Origin: Candidatus Latescibacterota bacterium
GTDB lineage: Bacteria > Latescibacterota > UBA2968
Reading direction: 5' to 3'
Length of the DNA: 6,224 bases
Assembly: GCA_018650745.1 (NCBI GenBank)
Contig: JABIFK010000398.1
Coordinates: 1 to 6,224, forward strand
This document shows, in pieces, positions 1 through 6,101 of the stretch. Position 1 is the stretch's first letter. Each line of letters begins with the position of its first letter. The notes below the pieces were generated by a model. The model was not told the origin of the DNA. It made no database searches and saw nothing but the letters and a program-made list of their open reading frames with translations. The position numbers and the translations under genes are program-made.

Positions 1-177
1 AGAATTTATTGCCTTGGTAGAAAAATACTTGGGAGAATAAGAGAGCCAGACAATAGAAACGACACAGAATATGCGCAAGTCCCTCCTATCAACAGTTTCA
101 TATCATCATTTGTATTGCATAATCCCATTCCAAATACGCGTAACTCCTCAAACCCCAGCCACAAAAAGGACATCTTC
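1..177 (+). other. Upstream region of the propeller gene, no gene recognised
   Basis: No gene is recognisable here. The frame that continues into the downstream gene has no stop from base 1 onward, but its translation (arginine, asparagine and proline rich, no hydrophobic stretch) resembles neither a signal peptide nor a known domain. The only upstream initiator is a TTG at 115 without a Shine-Dalgarno sequence. A CATAAT at 118-123 could be a -10 element, but the -35 candidates upstream (such as TTCATA at 97-102) are poor, so no promoter is called. Confidence 0.5.
166..170 (+). promoter_or_regulatory. Ribosome binding site of the propeller gene
   Basis: AAGGA lies 7 bases upstream of ATG 178. 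It decides the start in favour of this ATG over the in-frame TTG at 115, which has no such signal. Confidence 0.7.
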
Positions 178-2142
178 ATGTCAACCACTTTGCTTACAGA
201 TGAATTTGATCAACTGACCATAGGCACCCTATCAGCCAATGTAGGCGCGCACACAGAATATCATTTTTTACCCGAAGCGGCCCCGAAAGGAAACTGGGGC
301 GTGGCGTGTTTTGCGTCTGGTGGTGATCGTGGTTTGGCATGGCATGTTGCGTCACATGAGGGGAAAAACATTGTCGCTCAAACCATAGAGAACAAACACA
401 AACACACGCACCCCATGCTCAATGCGGGTGATTTTTTGTGGGAAGATTACACCCTCACGGTATCCTTTACACCCCAAGAAAAAAAGGGGCAAAATGGTGT
501 GGTTTTTCGATATCACAACAACCGCTGTTATTACTTCTTCGGTTTTTGTGACGACACCCTCTCACTGATCAAACGACAACACGACAAAACCTATCGGGAC
601 CCCAACGAAGACATACTTGCCAGCCAACCCTGTGACTGGACACCAGGAGAAACGTATACGGCAACCGTCACGATCAAGGGCACGCACATTCATGCAACTC
701 TTGAAGATGTTGCCACGCTGGAAGCAGACGATGCCACTTGGCCCAAAGGCAAAATAGGTTTGATGGCAGACAACCCCACACAATATCACAATGTAACCGT
801 CACAACAGAGGACGTCGAAACATTTAACGTTCATCGTGAAAAACGTGAAAAAGAATTAGACGACCTTCGCGAACAAAACCCAAAGCCCGTACTTTGGAAA
901 AAGTTCAGCACGGAAGGGTTTGGTGTGGGCCGCAACCTGCGTTTTGGAGACCTCACGGGTGATGGTGTTCCCGATGTTTTGATTGGGCAAGTTTATCATC
1001 ACGGCCCACGCGATGCATACTGTGAAATCTCATGCTTAACCGCCATGAACTTTGACGGGGACATCTTGTGGCGTGTGGGCGAACCCAACCCAGAGAACAA
1101 TCATCTCACCAATGATGTCGGTTTTCAAATTGTAGACGTGGATGGTGATGGCAAGAACGAAGTTGTTTATTGCATGAACTTCGAAATTATCATTCTCGAC
1201 GGCGCAACAGGCCAAGTCAAACACAGAGCCCCCACGCCCCAGAGTTATCCCCCCGCCGATAAGTTTCCTCATATTTTGGGCGACAGTCTTTTCTTTTGTG
1301 ATATGCGTGGCCAAGGCCACAAGGGTGACATTCTCATTAAAGACCGCTATTGGCGCTTTTGGATGCTCAATGAAAAATTAGAAGTGCAATGGGAAGATGA
1401 AATTCGCACCGGGCATTATCCTTTTGCGATGGACATTGATAACGATGGCAAAGACGAGCTCGCATTGGGCCACGCCCTTTATGACCATGACGGCACCCAA
1501 TTGTGGAACATTGAAAACACCTTACAAGATCATATTGATGGTGTGGCCATTGGCAATTTTAACGCCCCCGATGATGGCCCTCTCACCATCCTTTATGCAG
1601 GTAGTGACTCAGGCATTTTCTTTGCCGATTTAGATGGCAATATTCTCAAACATCACTGGATTGGCCACGGTCAAAACCCTGCCCTCTTAAATTTGCGCGC
1701 AGATCTTCCAGGTCTACAAGTCGTCTCTATCAATTTTTGGGGCAACCAAGGTATTCTGCACTTTTACGACAAAGACGGCAACATCTATCACGATGCCGAA
1801 CCCAATCCCTTTGGTTCGATGTGCTTGCCCATCAACTGGACGGGTGATGGCACCGAATACTTCGTGCACAACCCCAACCCACGCTGGGGCGGTCTCTTTG
1901 ACGGTTGGGGCAGGTCCGTTGTACAATTTCCCGACGATGGCCATCCCGACATGTGCAATGCCGTGCTCAATGTCACTGGCGACTGTCGCGACGAAATTGT
2001 GGTTTGGAACCCCAATGAACTTTGGGTCTATACACAAGACGACGGCCCCAAAACGGGCAAACTCTACAACCCCATTCGCAATTCCATGTCGAACTATTCC
2101 AACTATCAGGCTACCGTTTCAATGCCCAACTGGACAAAATAA
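178..2142 (+). CDS. Concanavalin-like plus FG-GAP/VCBS beta-propeller protein, rhamnogalacturonan-lyase-like
   Basis: The product is 654 residues. Residues 1 to about 210 look like a laminin-G/DUF1080-type beta-sandwich: a DFLWEDYTLTVSF strand near 85-97, GVVFRYHNNRCYYFFGF near 107-123, and a closing GKIGLMADNPTQYHNVTV at 191-208. A charged linker (211-235) leads to a beta-propeller with calcium-loop-like motifs: D258-LTGDGVPD, D320-VDGDGKNE, D419-IDNDGKDE, NWTGDGTE near 553-560, and NVTGDCRDE near 598-606. The spacing and the 'DGDGK(N/Y)E' wording recall PL11 rhamnogalacturonan lyases and FG-GAP/VCBS proteins. The tail YNPIRNSMSNYSNYQ resembles the end of that group. No signal peptide is visible, which is odd for a calcium-loop propeller expected outside the cytoplasm. 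A role in binding or cleaving carbohydrate is inference; catalytic residues cannot be assigned. The gene is followed after 115 bases by the STAS-like gene, with no obvious terminator between them. Confidence 0.8.
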   Translation: MSTTLLTDEFDQLTIGTLSANVGAHTEYHFLPEAAPKGNWGVACFASGGDRGLAWHVASHEGKNIVAQTIENKHKHTHPMLNAGDFLWEDYTLTVSFTPQEKKGQNGVVFRYHNNRCYYFFGFCDDTLSLIKRQHDKTYRDPNEDILASQPCDWTPGETYTATVTIKGTHIHATLEDVATLEADDATWPKGKIGLMADNPTQYHNVTVTTEDVETFNVHREKREKELDDLREQNPKPVLWKKFSTEGFGVGRNLRFGDLTGDGVPDVLIGQVYHHGPRDAYCEISCLTAMNFDGDILWRVGEPNPENNHLTNDVGFQIVDVDGDGKNEVVYCMNFEIIILDGATGQVKHRAPTPQSYPPADKFPHILGDSLFFCDMRGQGHKGDILIKDRYWRFWMLNEKLEVQWEDEIRTGHYPFAMDIDNDGKDELALGHALYDHDGTQLWNIENTLQDHIDGVAIGNFNAPDDGPLTILYAGSDSGIFFADLDGNILKHHWIGHGQNPALLNLRADLPGLQVVSINFWGNQGILHFYDKDGNIYHDAEPNPFGSMCLPINWTGDGTEYFVHNPNPRWGGLFDGWGRSVVQFPDDGHPDMCNAVLNVTGDCRDEIVVWNPNELWVYTQDDGPKTGKLYNPIRNSMSNYSNYQATVSMPNWTK

Positions 2143-2244
2143 AATCAAAGCAACAAGCGGCATTCTCGAAAAAGTGGACAATGTCTTATTTGAAGCTGCC
2201 CACAAAAACAACATCAAAAAGTGAACCATTCACCCCCCAAAAAA

Positions 2245-2249
2245 AAGGA
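2245..2249 (+). promoter_or_regulatory. Ribosome binding site of the STAS-like gene
   Basis: AAGGA lies 8 bases before ATG 2258. It sits at the end of a C6-A8 homopolymer run (2233-2246). Slippage in that run would not change the reading frame, but it could alter the leader slightly. Confidence 0.65.
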
Positions 2250-2257
2250 TTAAGACC

Positions 2258-2614
2258 ATGGACCTCTCAGACTTTTTCGAAATACGGTCGCTTGAGGACA
2301 GTGTATTCCACTTTAAGCTGAAAGGCTTATGGACAGATGAGGTCTCCGACCAAATTGAGGAACAATATCTACAGATGTGGAAAGAAGCAGTGGACAGTAT
2401 GCAGGGAGAGAGATTTATTGTTTTGGCCGATACACAAGAGTTTAAACCACCATACCAGAGAGCGAAGTTGTTAATTGCAGAATCGATGAAGTATGCGGTA
2501 GAACACAATCTCTACAAATCTGTGGAGGTAATGCCCAGTGCTATAATGCGACTCGCGATACAACAAGCCGCTGACGGACTACATGTTCGACCTGAATGGG
2601 TATTTAGTTCTTGA
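2258..2614 (+). CDS. STAS/SEC14-like small protein, probably 3'-truncated
   Basis: The product is 118 residues, soluble, with no signal peptide or membrane segment. The pattern is an N-terminal strand pair (VFHFKLKGLWTDE, 16-28), an amphipathic helix (about 31-48), a hydrophobic strand ending in Asp (RFIVLADTQEF, 52-62), a second helix (about 69-82), and a strand with the following helix (SVEVMPSAIMRLAIQQAA, 88-105). This matches small SpoIIAA/STAS-like proteins in which 'f.vL.D.reF' precedes 'a.vv.saia.mq...la'. Such proteins usually continue for roughly 20-30 residues after the last helix. Here the last dozen residues (GLHVRPEWVFSS) are encoded within and just before the PhyH start, in another reading frame, so the native C-terminus may have been lost. 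Partner and function are unknown; a regulatory or lipid-binding role would be inference. A good Shine-Dalgarno sequence supports the start. Confidence 0.65.
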   Translation: MDLSDFFEIRSLEDSVFHFKLKGLWTDEVSDQIEEQYLQMWKEAVDSMQGERFIVLADTQEFKPPYQRAKLLIAESMKYAVEHNLYKSVEVMPSAIMRLAIQQAADGLHVRPEWVFSS

Positions 2615-3386
2615 AGGTGCGATTGATTCAGCTGATTTGGAGGCGATGAACCAATGGATAGATGACCAATGGCACTATGTGAAGCAGCCAAACGATGCGG
2701 TTGGGAATTCACGATGGATTGGGCGTGTGGAGACGCAGAATTATGGCGGGCAAGACGGTGTAAATTTTCAGAACATTGTGGATGGGGGCGATGTATTTGA
2801 AAAGTTGATCGACCATCCGGCGTGGATTGACTTGGTTCGTAAGTATGTGGCAGAAAATAATGGCCTATCGATTTATGAAAATTTTCTGAACGTGCGAGGC
2901 CCTGGTGGCCATCTTTATATTCACAGTGGCGGACACTTTCCACGACAATATTTCACCTTTCGACACCACAATACCAGCGAGTGGATGGTTGGACAAATTA
3001 ATGTGTTGATGGCCCTTGAGGATATTGGACCGGGTGATGGTGGCACAGTGCTGATTCCCGGCAGTCATAAAGTAACCGAGACACACCCGCGCTTGGAAGT
3101 TGAAGGTAAAAAAGTGGGCAACTTAAACGATGGCCGCTTGGCACAAACGGCGTTGGGCATGCAAGAAATGCACCTAAAGGCAGGTGACGCGCTGTTCTTT
3201 ACCGATGCCGTAACACACGGCTCATCTGAGCGAACAAATGAAGGGTACCGTCGCTCAGTGGTCTACAGATATTCGCCCAGACACTTCCGCCCGAGATTCA
3301 ATATTGAACAATCAGATGATTTGCTCAAAAGATTAACACCAGACAGACGTCGCATCTTGGAACCTATTCCGATACGACGACCTTAG
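2583..3386 (+). CDS. Phytanoyl-CoA dioxygenase (PhyH) family oxygenase
   Basis: The product is 267 residues and belongs to the Fe(II)/2-oxoglutarate-dependent PhyH family of cytoplasmic hydroxylases. It opens with the family's FDLNGYLVLEGAI motif. The core GDGGTVLIPGSHK (151-163) is diagnostic, followed by GDALFFTDAVTHG with the distal iron ligand H212, and R223/R224 as candidate 2-oxoglutarate contacts in RRSVVYRYSP. The tail LTPDRRRILEPIP looks complete. The proximal motif reads H114-S-G-G-H118 instead of the usual HxD. The gene overlaps the STAS-like gene by 32 bases and has only a weak GGA near its ATG, so translation is probably coupled. Codons upstream of ATG 2583 (LTDY, from CTG 2571) still look PhyH-like, so the original start may have lain just upstream and been lost. 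The gene ends in a strong terminator. The substrate is unknown. Confidence 0.88.
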   Translation: MFDLNGYLVLEGAIDSADLEAMNQWIDDQWHYVKQPNDAVGNSRWIGRVETQNYGGQDGVNFQNIVDGGDVFEKLIDHPAWIDLVRKYVAENNGLSIYENFLNVRGPGGHLYIHSGGHFPRQYFTFRHHNTSEWMVGQINVLMALEDIGPGDGGTVLIPGSHKVTETHPRLEVEGKKVGNLNDGRLAQTALGMQEMHLKAGDALFFTDAVTHGSSERTNEGYRRSVVYRYSPRHFRPRFNIEQSDDLLKRLTPDRRRILEPIPIRRP

Positions 3387-3410
3387 AATTTCGAAAACGG
3401 AAGAAACACC

Positions 3411-3443
3411 AAAATGCCATTCTCAATTTGAGAATGGCATTTT
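3411..3443. terminator. Rho-independent terminator, bidirectional
   Basis: A perfect inverted repeat with 16-base arms (3411-3426 and 3428-3443) and one central base folds as a stem AATGCCATTCTC with a short AT loop. A T-run follows on the + strand and an A-run precedes it, so it could work in either direction. It lies 24 bases after the PhyH stop and separates that block from the mosaic region. Confidence 0.9.
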
Positions 3444-3640
3444 TCATTTTCCCAAATACACCACGAGACCCAGTCCAAAAAAGTCTTTTTTATGGCACAC
3501 GGTTTTCCAATTGCATCTATTCATTGAACGTTTTGTTCAATATATATCCACACATCAGATCATTCTCACACATCCCACTTTTTCTGTCTATACTTGCTCA
3601 TATGCGAAGGCACATCACAACCCATTTAATGAGATATGCG
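3444..3640. other. AT-rich spacer with small dyads, no gene
   Basis: The + frame that continues into the integrase remnant is open here, but its only far-upstream initiator is a TTG (3428) inside the terminator, and the translation matches nothing I know. Two small palindromes are visible: AAAAAAG-T-CTTTTTT (3477-3491) and TTGAAC-N5-GTTCAA (3524-3540), the latter followed by TATATAT. TATACT at 3589-3594 could be a -10 element, but no good -35 stands 16-18 bases upstream. Confidence 0.45.
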
Positions 3641-3847
3641 ATGAACAATACCATTCGCATTTGCAAAGAAGACAATCGCCTCCTCGAAATCCGTGATTAC
3701 CTTGTGCATTTGGTAGATGACAAAGCGATTTCTCGTAACTATCTTAACCAAGTTACAAGCGCCATCAGGTTTGTATTTCGTCAGGTTTTAAAACAGCCTT
3801 ATACTGTAGCAGATATACCACGCCCAAAAGAAGAACGGAGTCTAATT
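3641..3847 (+). pseudogene. Remnant of a tyrosine recombinase (phage integrase/XerC-D type), core-binding domain only
   Basis: The frame reads EIRDYLVHLVDDKAISRNYLNQV, then TSAIRFVFRQVLKQPYTV, then ADIPRPKEERSLIV. This is the signature of the SAM-like core-binding domain of tyrosine recombinases: 'irdYLlyLveek.vSrsylNqavsAlrFlYrqvL..p..v.dlpRPkkerklPvVls'. Only this segment survives. Homology stops where the catalytic domain should begin (near 3850), and no Arg/His-x-x-Arg/Tyr catalytic motifs follow; the frame instead enters a membrane protein. The N-terminal side (MNNTIRICKEDNRLLE) seems to lack about 20 residues relative to the family, which suggests an internal deletion too. Left edge is uncertain; an in-frame ATG at 3602 also exists. 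It cannot be an active recombinase. It indicates a past mobile element or integron-like insertion. Confidence 0.7.
3837..3840 (+). promoter_or_regulatory. Ribosome binding site inside the integrase remnant
   Basis: GGAG lies 7 bases before GTG 3848 and is formed by the Glu-Arg-Ser codons of the integrase remnant. It is the reason for placing the membrane protein start at GTG 3848 and not far upstream. Confidence 0.5.
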
Positions 3848-4276
3848 GTGCCTCATTCAGCCCTTAAAAAACTCGTCATCGCTGCCATCCAAATCATCGT
3901 CGCCTCGATGCACATATTCAGACTAGGACAGATCTTTGATGGTCAGATGTACATTCTGTACTGCAGTTACTTTTCGGATATCGTCCTTCCTTTTGCGTGG
4001 TATTTCCTTCTGACGGTTGGCGAGCCCCAGATTCCGCCACTACGACAATGGTACGTCAAGGCAGGGATTGTTTTTTCGCTGACTGCCCTTTCCGAGATCG
4101 GCCAATACTTCGGATTCTATGTCTTTGGTGTGACGTTCGACCCCCTCGACATACTGGCTTTCGGCGCAGGCATTCTGATTGCCGCCTTTATTGACGTGAG
4201 AGTGCTCGCGCCTAACTTCGGGTTCTGGGTGACGACGCAGAAAGAGGAAATCCGTGATGCTGTCAATGACTCTTAG
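3848..4276 (+). CDS. VanZ-like small membrane protein
   Basis: Counted from GTG 3848 the product is 142 residues with about four membrane segments (roughly 6-25, 41-57, 69-95 and 98-120) and a short charged C-terminal tail. The segment ALSEIGQYFGFYVFGVTFDPLDILAFGAGILIAAFID carries the VanZ-family pattern of E83-x-x-Q86 in one helix, then D98 and D101, then a glycine-rich helix. VanZ-like proteins are inner-membrane proteins of mostly unknown role; one member gives low-level teicoplanin resistance, but nothing here supports resistance. The open frame extends upstream without a stop through the integrase remnant, so a fused product (from ATG 3602 or 3641) is the alternative. The next in-frame ATG is 3908, which would cut into the first membrane helix. 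Start therefore moderately uncertain. No T-tailed terminator follows, only a weak GAAGAG-N9-CTCTTC dyad at the stop codon. Confidence 0.65.
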   Translation: MPHSALKKLVIAAIQIIVASMHIFRLGQIFDGQMYILYCSYFSDIVLPFAWYFLLTVGEPQIPPLRQWYVKAGIVFSLTALSEIGQYFGFYVFGVTFDPLDILAFGAGILIAAFIDVRVLAPNFGFWVTTQKEEIRDAVNDS

Positions 4277-4410
4277 GAAGAGCTGTCTGCCCTCTTCGTG
4301 GCGAATCACCACAGACTGATCCTGAAAAAGTAGACACTCGATTAAGCTGCAACCTTTTATTACCCACGCCCGTTGGCAAAGCGAAGTGAGATCCCCCCAA
4401 TCGTTACACG

Positions 4411-4430
4411 GTTGCGCACCCTAGCGCAAC
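4411..4430. promoter_or_regulatory. Operator-like dyad upstream of the gudD promoter
   Basis: This is a perfect inverted repeat, GTTGCGC-N6-GCGCAAC, whose right edge lies 9 bases before the -35 box. Its centre is about 53 bases before the predicted transcription start, where activator sites often lie. Size and symmetry fit a dimeric regulator, possibly one sensing sugar acids; the regulator itself is not in the window. A short-stemmed hairpin of no function is the alternative. Confidence 0.5.
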
Positions 4431-4439
4431 AAAACCACA

Positions 4440-4467
4440 TTGACAATCCGTATCGTTGCGATATATT
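4440..4467 (+). promoter_or_regulatory. Predicted sigma70-type promoter for gudD
   Basis: TTGACA (4440-4445), a 16-base spacer and TATATT (4462-4467) form a near-consensus housekeeping promoter. The predicted start is near 4474, giving a leader of about 195 bases before gudD, long for a simple catabolic gene. Confidence 0.6.
4451..4463. promoter_or_regulatory. Possible repressor dyad inside the promoter spacer
   Basis: TATCG-TTG-CGATA is a perfect short dyad between the -35 and -10 boxes and overlaps the -10. It shares the hexamer GTTGCG (4455-4460) with the upstream dyad (4411-4416), 44 bases away, or about four helical turns. This is consistent with two sites for one regulator, but the arms are short and could arise by chance. 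Confidence 0.35.
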
Positions 4468-4562
4468 CTCGATGCACGTTGTGATCTTACATTCACAGTT
4501 AAAAATTCATTCCAGCACCGAATCACTGAATCGCCAACCTCACGACAGTTTATACATCCACA

Positions 4563-4595
4563 TCTGGCCAAGGGAAAGTCGTTCCGTTGGCCAGA
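4563..4595 (+). promoter_or_regulatory. Strong stem-loop in the gudD leader
   Basis: Arms 4563-4576 and 4582-4595 pair at 13 of 14 positions (one G-G mismatch) around the loop AGTCG. No T-run follows, so it is not a classical terminator. It could be an mRNA stability or attenuation structure, or a DNA operator (TCTGGCCAA half-sites). It ends 75 bases before the gudD start. Confidence 0.5.
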
Positions 4596-4658
4596 CGCTT
4601 GTACACCAACTCACATAGAAGAGCACGGACTCAAAACAGCTCACATCGAATTGCAATC

Positions 4659-4664
4659 AGGAGA
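4659..4664 (+). promoter_or_regulatory. Ribosome binding site of gudD
   Basis: AGGAGA lies 6 bases before ATG 4671, a strong Shine-Dalgarno sequence that fixes the start there and rules out the in-frame upstream TTG at 4587. Confidence 0.8.
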
Positions 4665-4670
4665 ATTTAT

Positions 4671-6032
4671 ATGCCAGAATCTAAAGTCGCGGCCGATACA
4701 GTGGGGAACTCAGCACCCGTCGTCACGGCAATGCGGGTAGTACCCGTTGCAGGACACGACAGTATGTTGCTGAATCTCAGTGGCGCACATGGGCCCTTTT
4801 TTACACGCAACATCGTCATCCTCGAAGACAGTGCAGGACACACCGGCCTCGGAGAAGTACCTGGAGGGGAACGGATTCGCCAGACGATTGAGGATGCACG
4901 CGAACTGGTTGTTGGCCAACCCATAGGCGCATACAACAACATTCTAAACCAAGTACGCAAACGCTTTGCTGACCGTGATTCCGGAGGACGTGGCAACCAA
5001 ACCTTTGACATGCGCATTACCATTCACGCAGTCACCGCACTCGAAGCGTCACTGCTCGACCTACTCGGTCAGTTTCTCAATGTGCCGGTCGCAGCACTAC
5101 TCGGCGAGGGACAGCAACGGGACGCGGTGGAAATATTGGGGTATCTGTTCTATGTTGGCGATCGCAACAAAACCGATCTGGCTTATCGCAGCGAACCAGA
5201 AGCGAACAACGATTGGTTCCGCCTACGCAATGAAGAAGCGTTAACACCAGAAACCATTGTCAGACTTGCCGAAGCAACTCATGCGCGTTACGGATTTAAC
5301 GACTTCAAACTCAAAGGCGGCGTACTGCGAGGCGAAGAAGAAGCCGAAGCGATTATCGCACTGGCCGAACGGTTTCCCGAAGCGCGGGTCACTCTAGATC
5401 CCAATGGCGGTTGGCTGCTTAAAGACGCGATCCGTATTGGACACAGCCTACGCGAGGTACTGGCGTATGCAGAAGATCCCTGCGGTGCCGAAGACGGGTT
5501 TTCCAGCCGAGAGGTCATGGCCGAATTTCGGCGTGCAACAGGCCTACCGACAGCAACCAACATGGTCGCCACCGACTGGCGACAAATGGCACACACCATT
5601 CAATTGCAGTCGGTTGACATTCCCCTTGCCGACCCGCACTTTTGGACCATGCAAGGTTCGGTACGCGTTGCGCAAATGTGCAACGAGTGGGGCCTAACCT
5701 GGGGCTCCCACTCAAACAACCACTTCGATATCTCGCTTGCGATGTTCACGCATGTCGCAGCGGCAGCTCCTGGCAATACCACCGCGATTGACACCCACTG
5801 GATCTGGCAAGATGGTGAACGCCTGACACGCGACCCCCTCCAAATTGAGGGCGGTTTGGTGAACGTGCCGGAGAAACCGGGTCTCGGCATCGAAATTGAC
5901 GAGGAGCAACTGGCGCAGGCACATGAACTGTACAACAAAAAAGGGTTGGGCGCACGCGACGACGCTTTGGCCATGCAGTTTCTCATTCCAGACTGGACCT
6001 TCGACAACAAAAGCCCCTGCATGGTGCGCTAA
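4671..6032 (+). CDS. gudD: Glucarate dehydratase
   Basis: The product is 453 residues; E. coli GudD is 446. It is an enolase-superfamily (mandelate-racemase-like) cytoplasmic enzyme that removes water from D-glucarate to give 5-keto-4-deoxy-D-glucarate, the first step of glucarate breakdown. The N-terminal capping domain holds VIPVAGHDSM-like and NLSGAHGPFFTRNIV motifs (about 23-49). The barrel carries K213-L-K215 (catalytic Lys pair, KGG follows), D243-P-N245, E268-D-P, N297 in TATNMVATDWRQM, D321 and H347 in GSHSNNHFD. With a constant offset of 8 these match E. coli K205/K207, D235/N237, E260, N289, D313 and H339, the metal ligands and the His-Asp dyad. Nothing is missing and the conserved C-terminus (FDNK.PCMVR) is present. 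Conservation with proteobacterial GudD, as I recall that sequence, is very high along its whole length. It has its own promoter region and is followed after 69 bases by a PhyH gene without a visible terminator. Confidence 0.97.
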   Translation: MPESKVAADTVGNSAPVVTAMRVVPVAGHDSMLLNLSGAHGPFFTRNIVILEDSAGHTGLGEVPGGERIRQTIEDARELVVGQPIGAYNNILNQVRKRFADRDSGGRGNQTFDMRITIHAVTALEASLLDLLGQFLNVPVAALLGEGQQRDAVEILGYLFYVGDRNKTDLAYRSEPEANNDWFRLRNEEALTPETIVRLAEATHARYGFNDFKLKGGVLRGEEEAEAIIALAERFPEARVTLDPNGGWLLKDAIRIGHSLREVLAYAEDPCGAEDGFSSREVMAEFRRATGLPTATNMVATDWRQMAHTIQLQSVDIPLADPHFWTMQGSVRVAQMCNEWGLTWGSHSNNHFDISLAMFTHVAAAAPGNTTAIDTHWIWQDGERLTRDPLQIEGGLVNVPEKPGLGIEIDEEQLAQAHELYNKKGLGARDDALAMQFLIPDWTFDNKSPCMVR

Positions 6033-6090
6033 GCCACGCTTTCACATAATCAATGAAACAACACCTTATATCAGAAACAGAATTTACAAT

Positions 6091-6095
6091 AGAGG
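6091..6095 (+). promoter_or_regulatory. Ribosome binding site of the second PhyH gene
   Basis: AGAGG lies 6 bases before ATG 6102. It favours that start over the in-frame ATG at 6114, where the only purine-rich stretch directly abuts the codon. Confidence 0.55.
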
Positions 6096-6101
6096 CCAAC
6101 G

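Larger units (their letters stand above)
4277..4670. other. Intergenic control region of gudD, no convincing gene
   Basis: This stretch of nearly 400 bases has short open frames in several phases, none with a ribosome binding site or recognisable product. It holds two dyads, a strong promoter and a leader hairpin, each listed separately. TGATCCTGAAAAAGTAGACA at 4317-4336 resembles the terminal inverted repeats of some IS3-like elements, but no partner repeat or transposase is seen in the window. Confidence 0.6.

Noticed and set aside
1793..2321. Overlapping + strand frames across the end of the propeller gene
   Set aside because: They are shadow frames of the propeller gene and the following spacer, with no independent start signals or domain patterns.
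3477..3491. AAAAAAG-T-CTTTTTT palindrome as a functional site
   Set aside because: It is a low-complexity A/T palindrome just after a proven-looking terminator, with no further supporting signal.
3428..3601. N-terminal part of the long chimeric frame as real coding sequence
   Set aside because: The initiator is a TTG inside the terminator hairpin, there is no ribosome binding site, and the translation resembles nothing known.
4277..4297. GAAGAG-N9-CTCTTC dyad after the VanZ-like gene as a terminator
   Set aside because: The stem is only six pairs and no T-run follows.
4040..4312. Minus-strand frame antisense to the VanZ-like gene
   Set aside because: It has no domain resemblance, while the + strand shows clear membrane-protein periodicity and VanZ motifs.
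4472..4618. A 48-residue open frame starting with ATG close to the predicted gudD transcription start (possible leaderless leader peptide)
   Set aside because: It has no ribosome binding site, no run of regulatory codons and no recognisable product. It reads through the leader hairpin and ends well before gudD.
4587..4670. 28-residue N-terminal extension of GudD from an upstream TTG
   Set aside because: The extension is arginine-rich and unlike any GudD N-terminus, it lies in the hairpin region, and a strong Shine-Dalgarno sequence marks ATG 4671.
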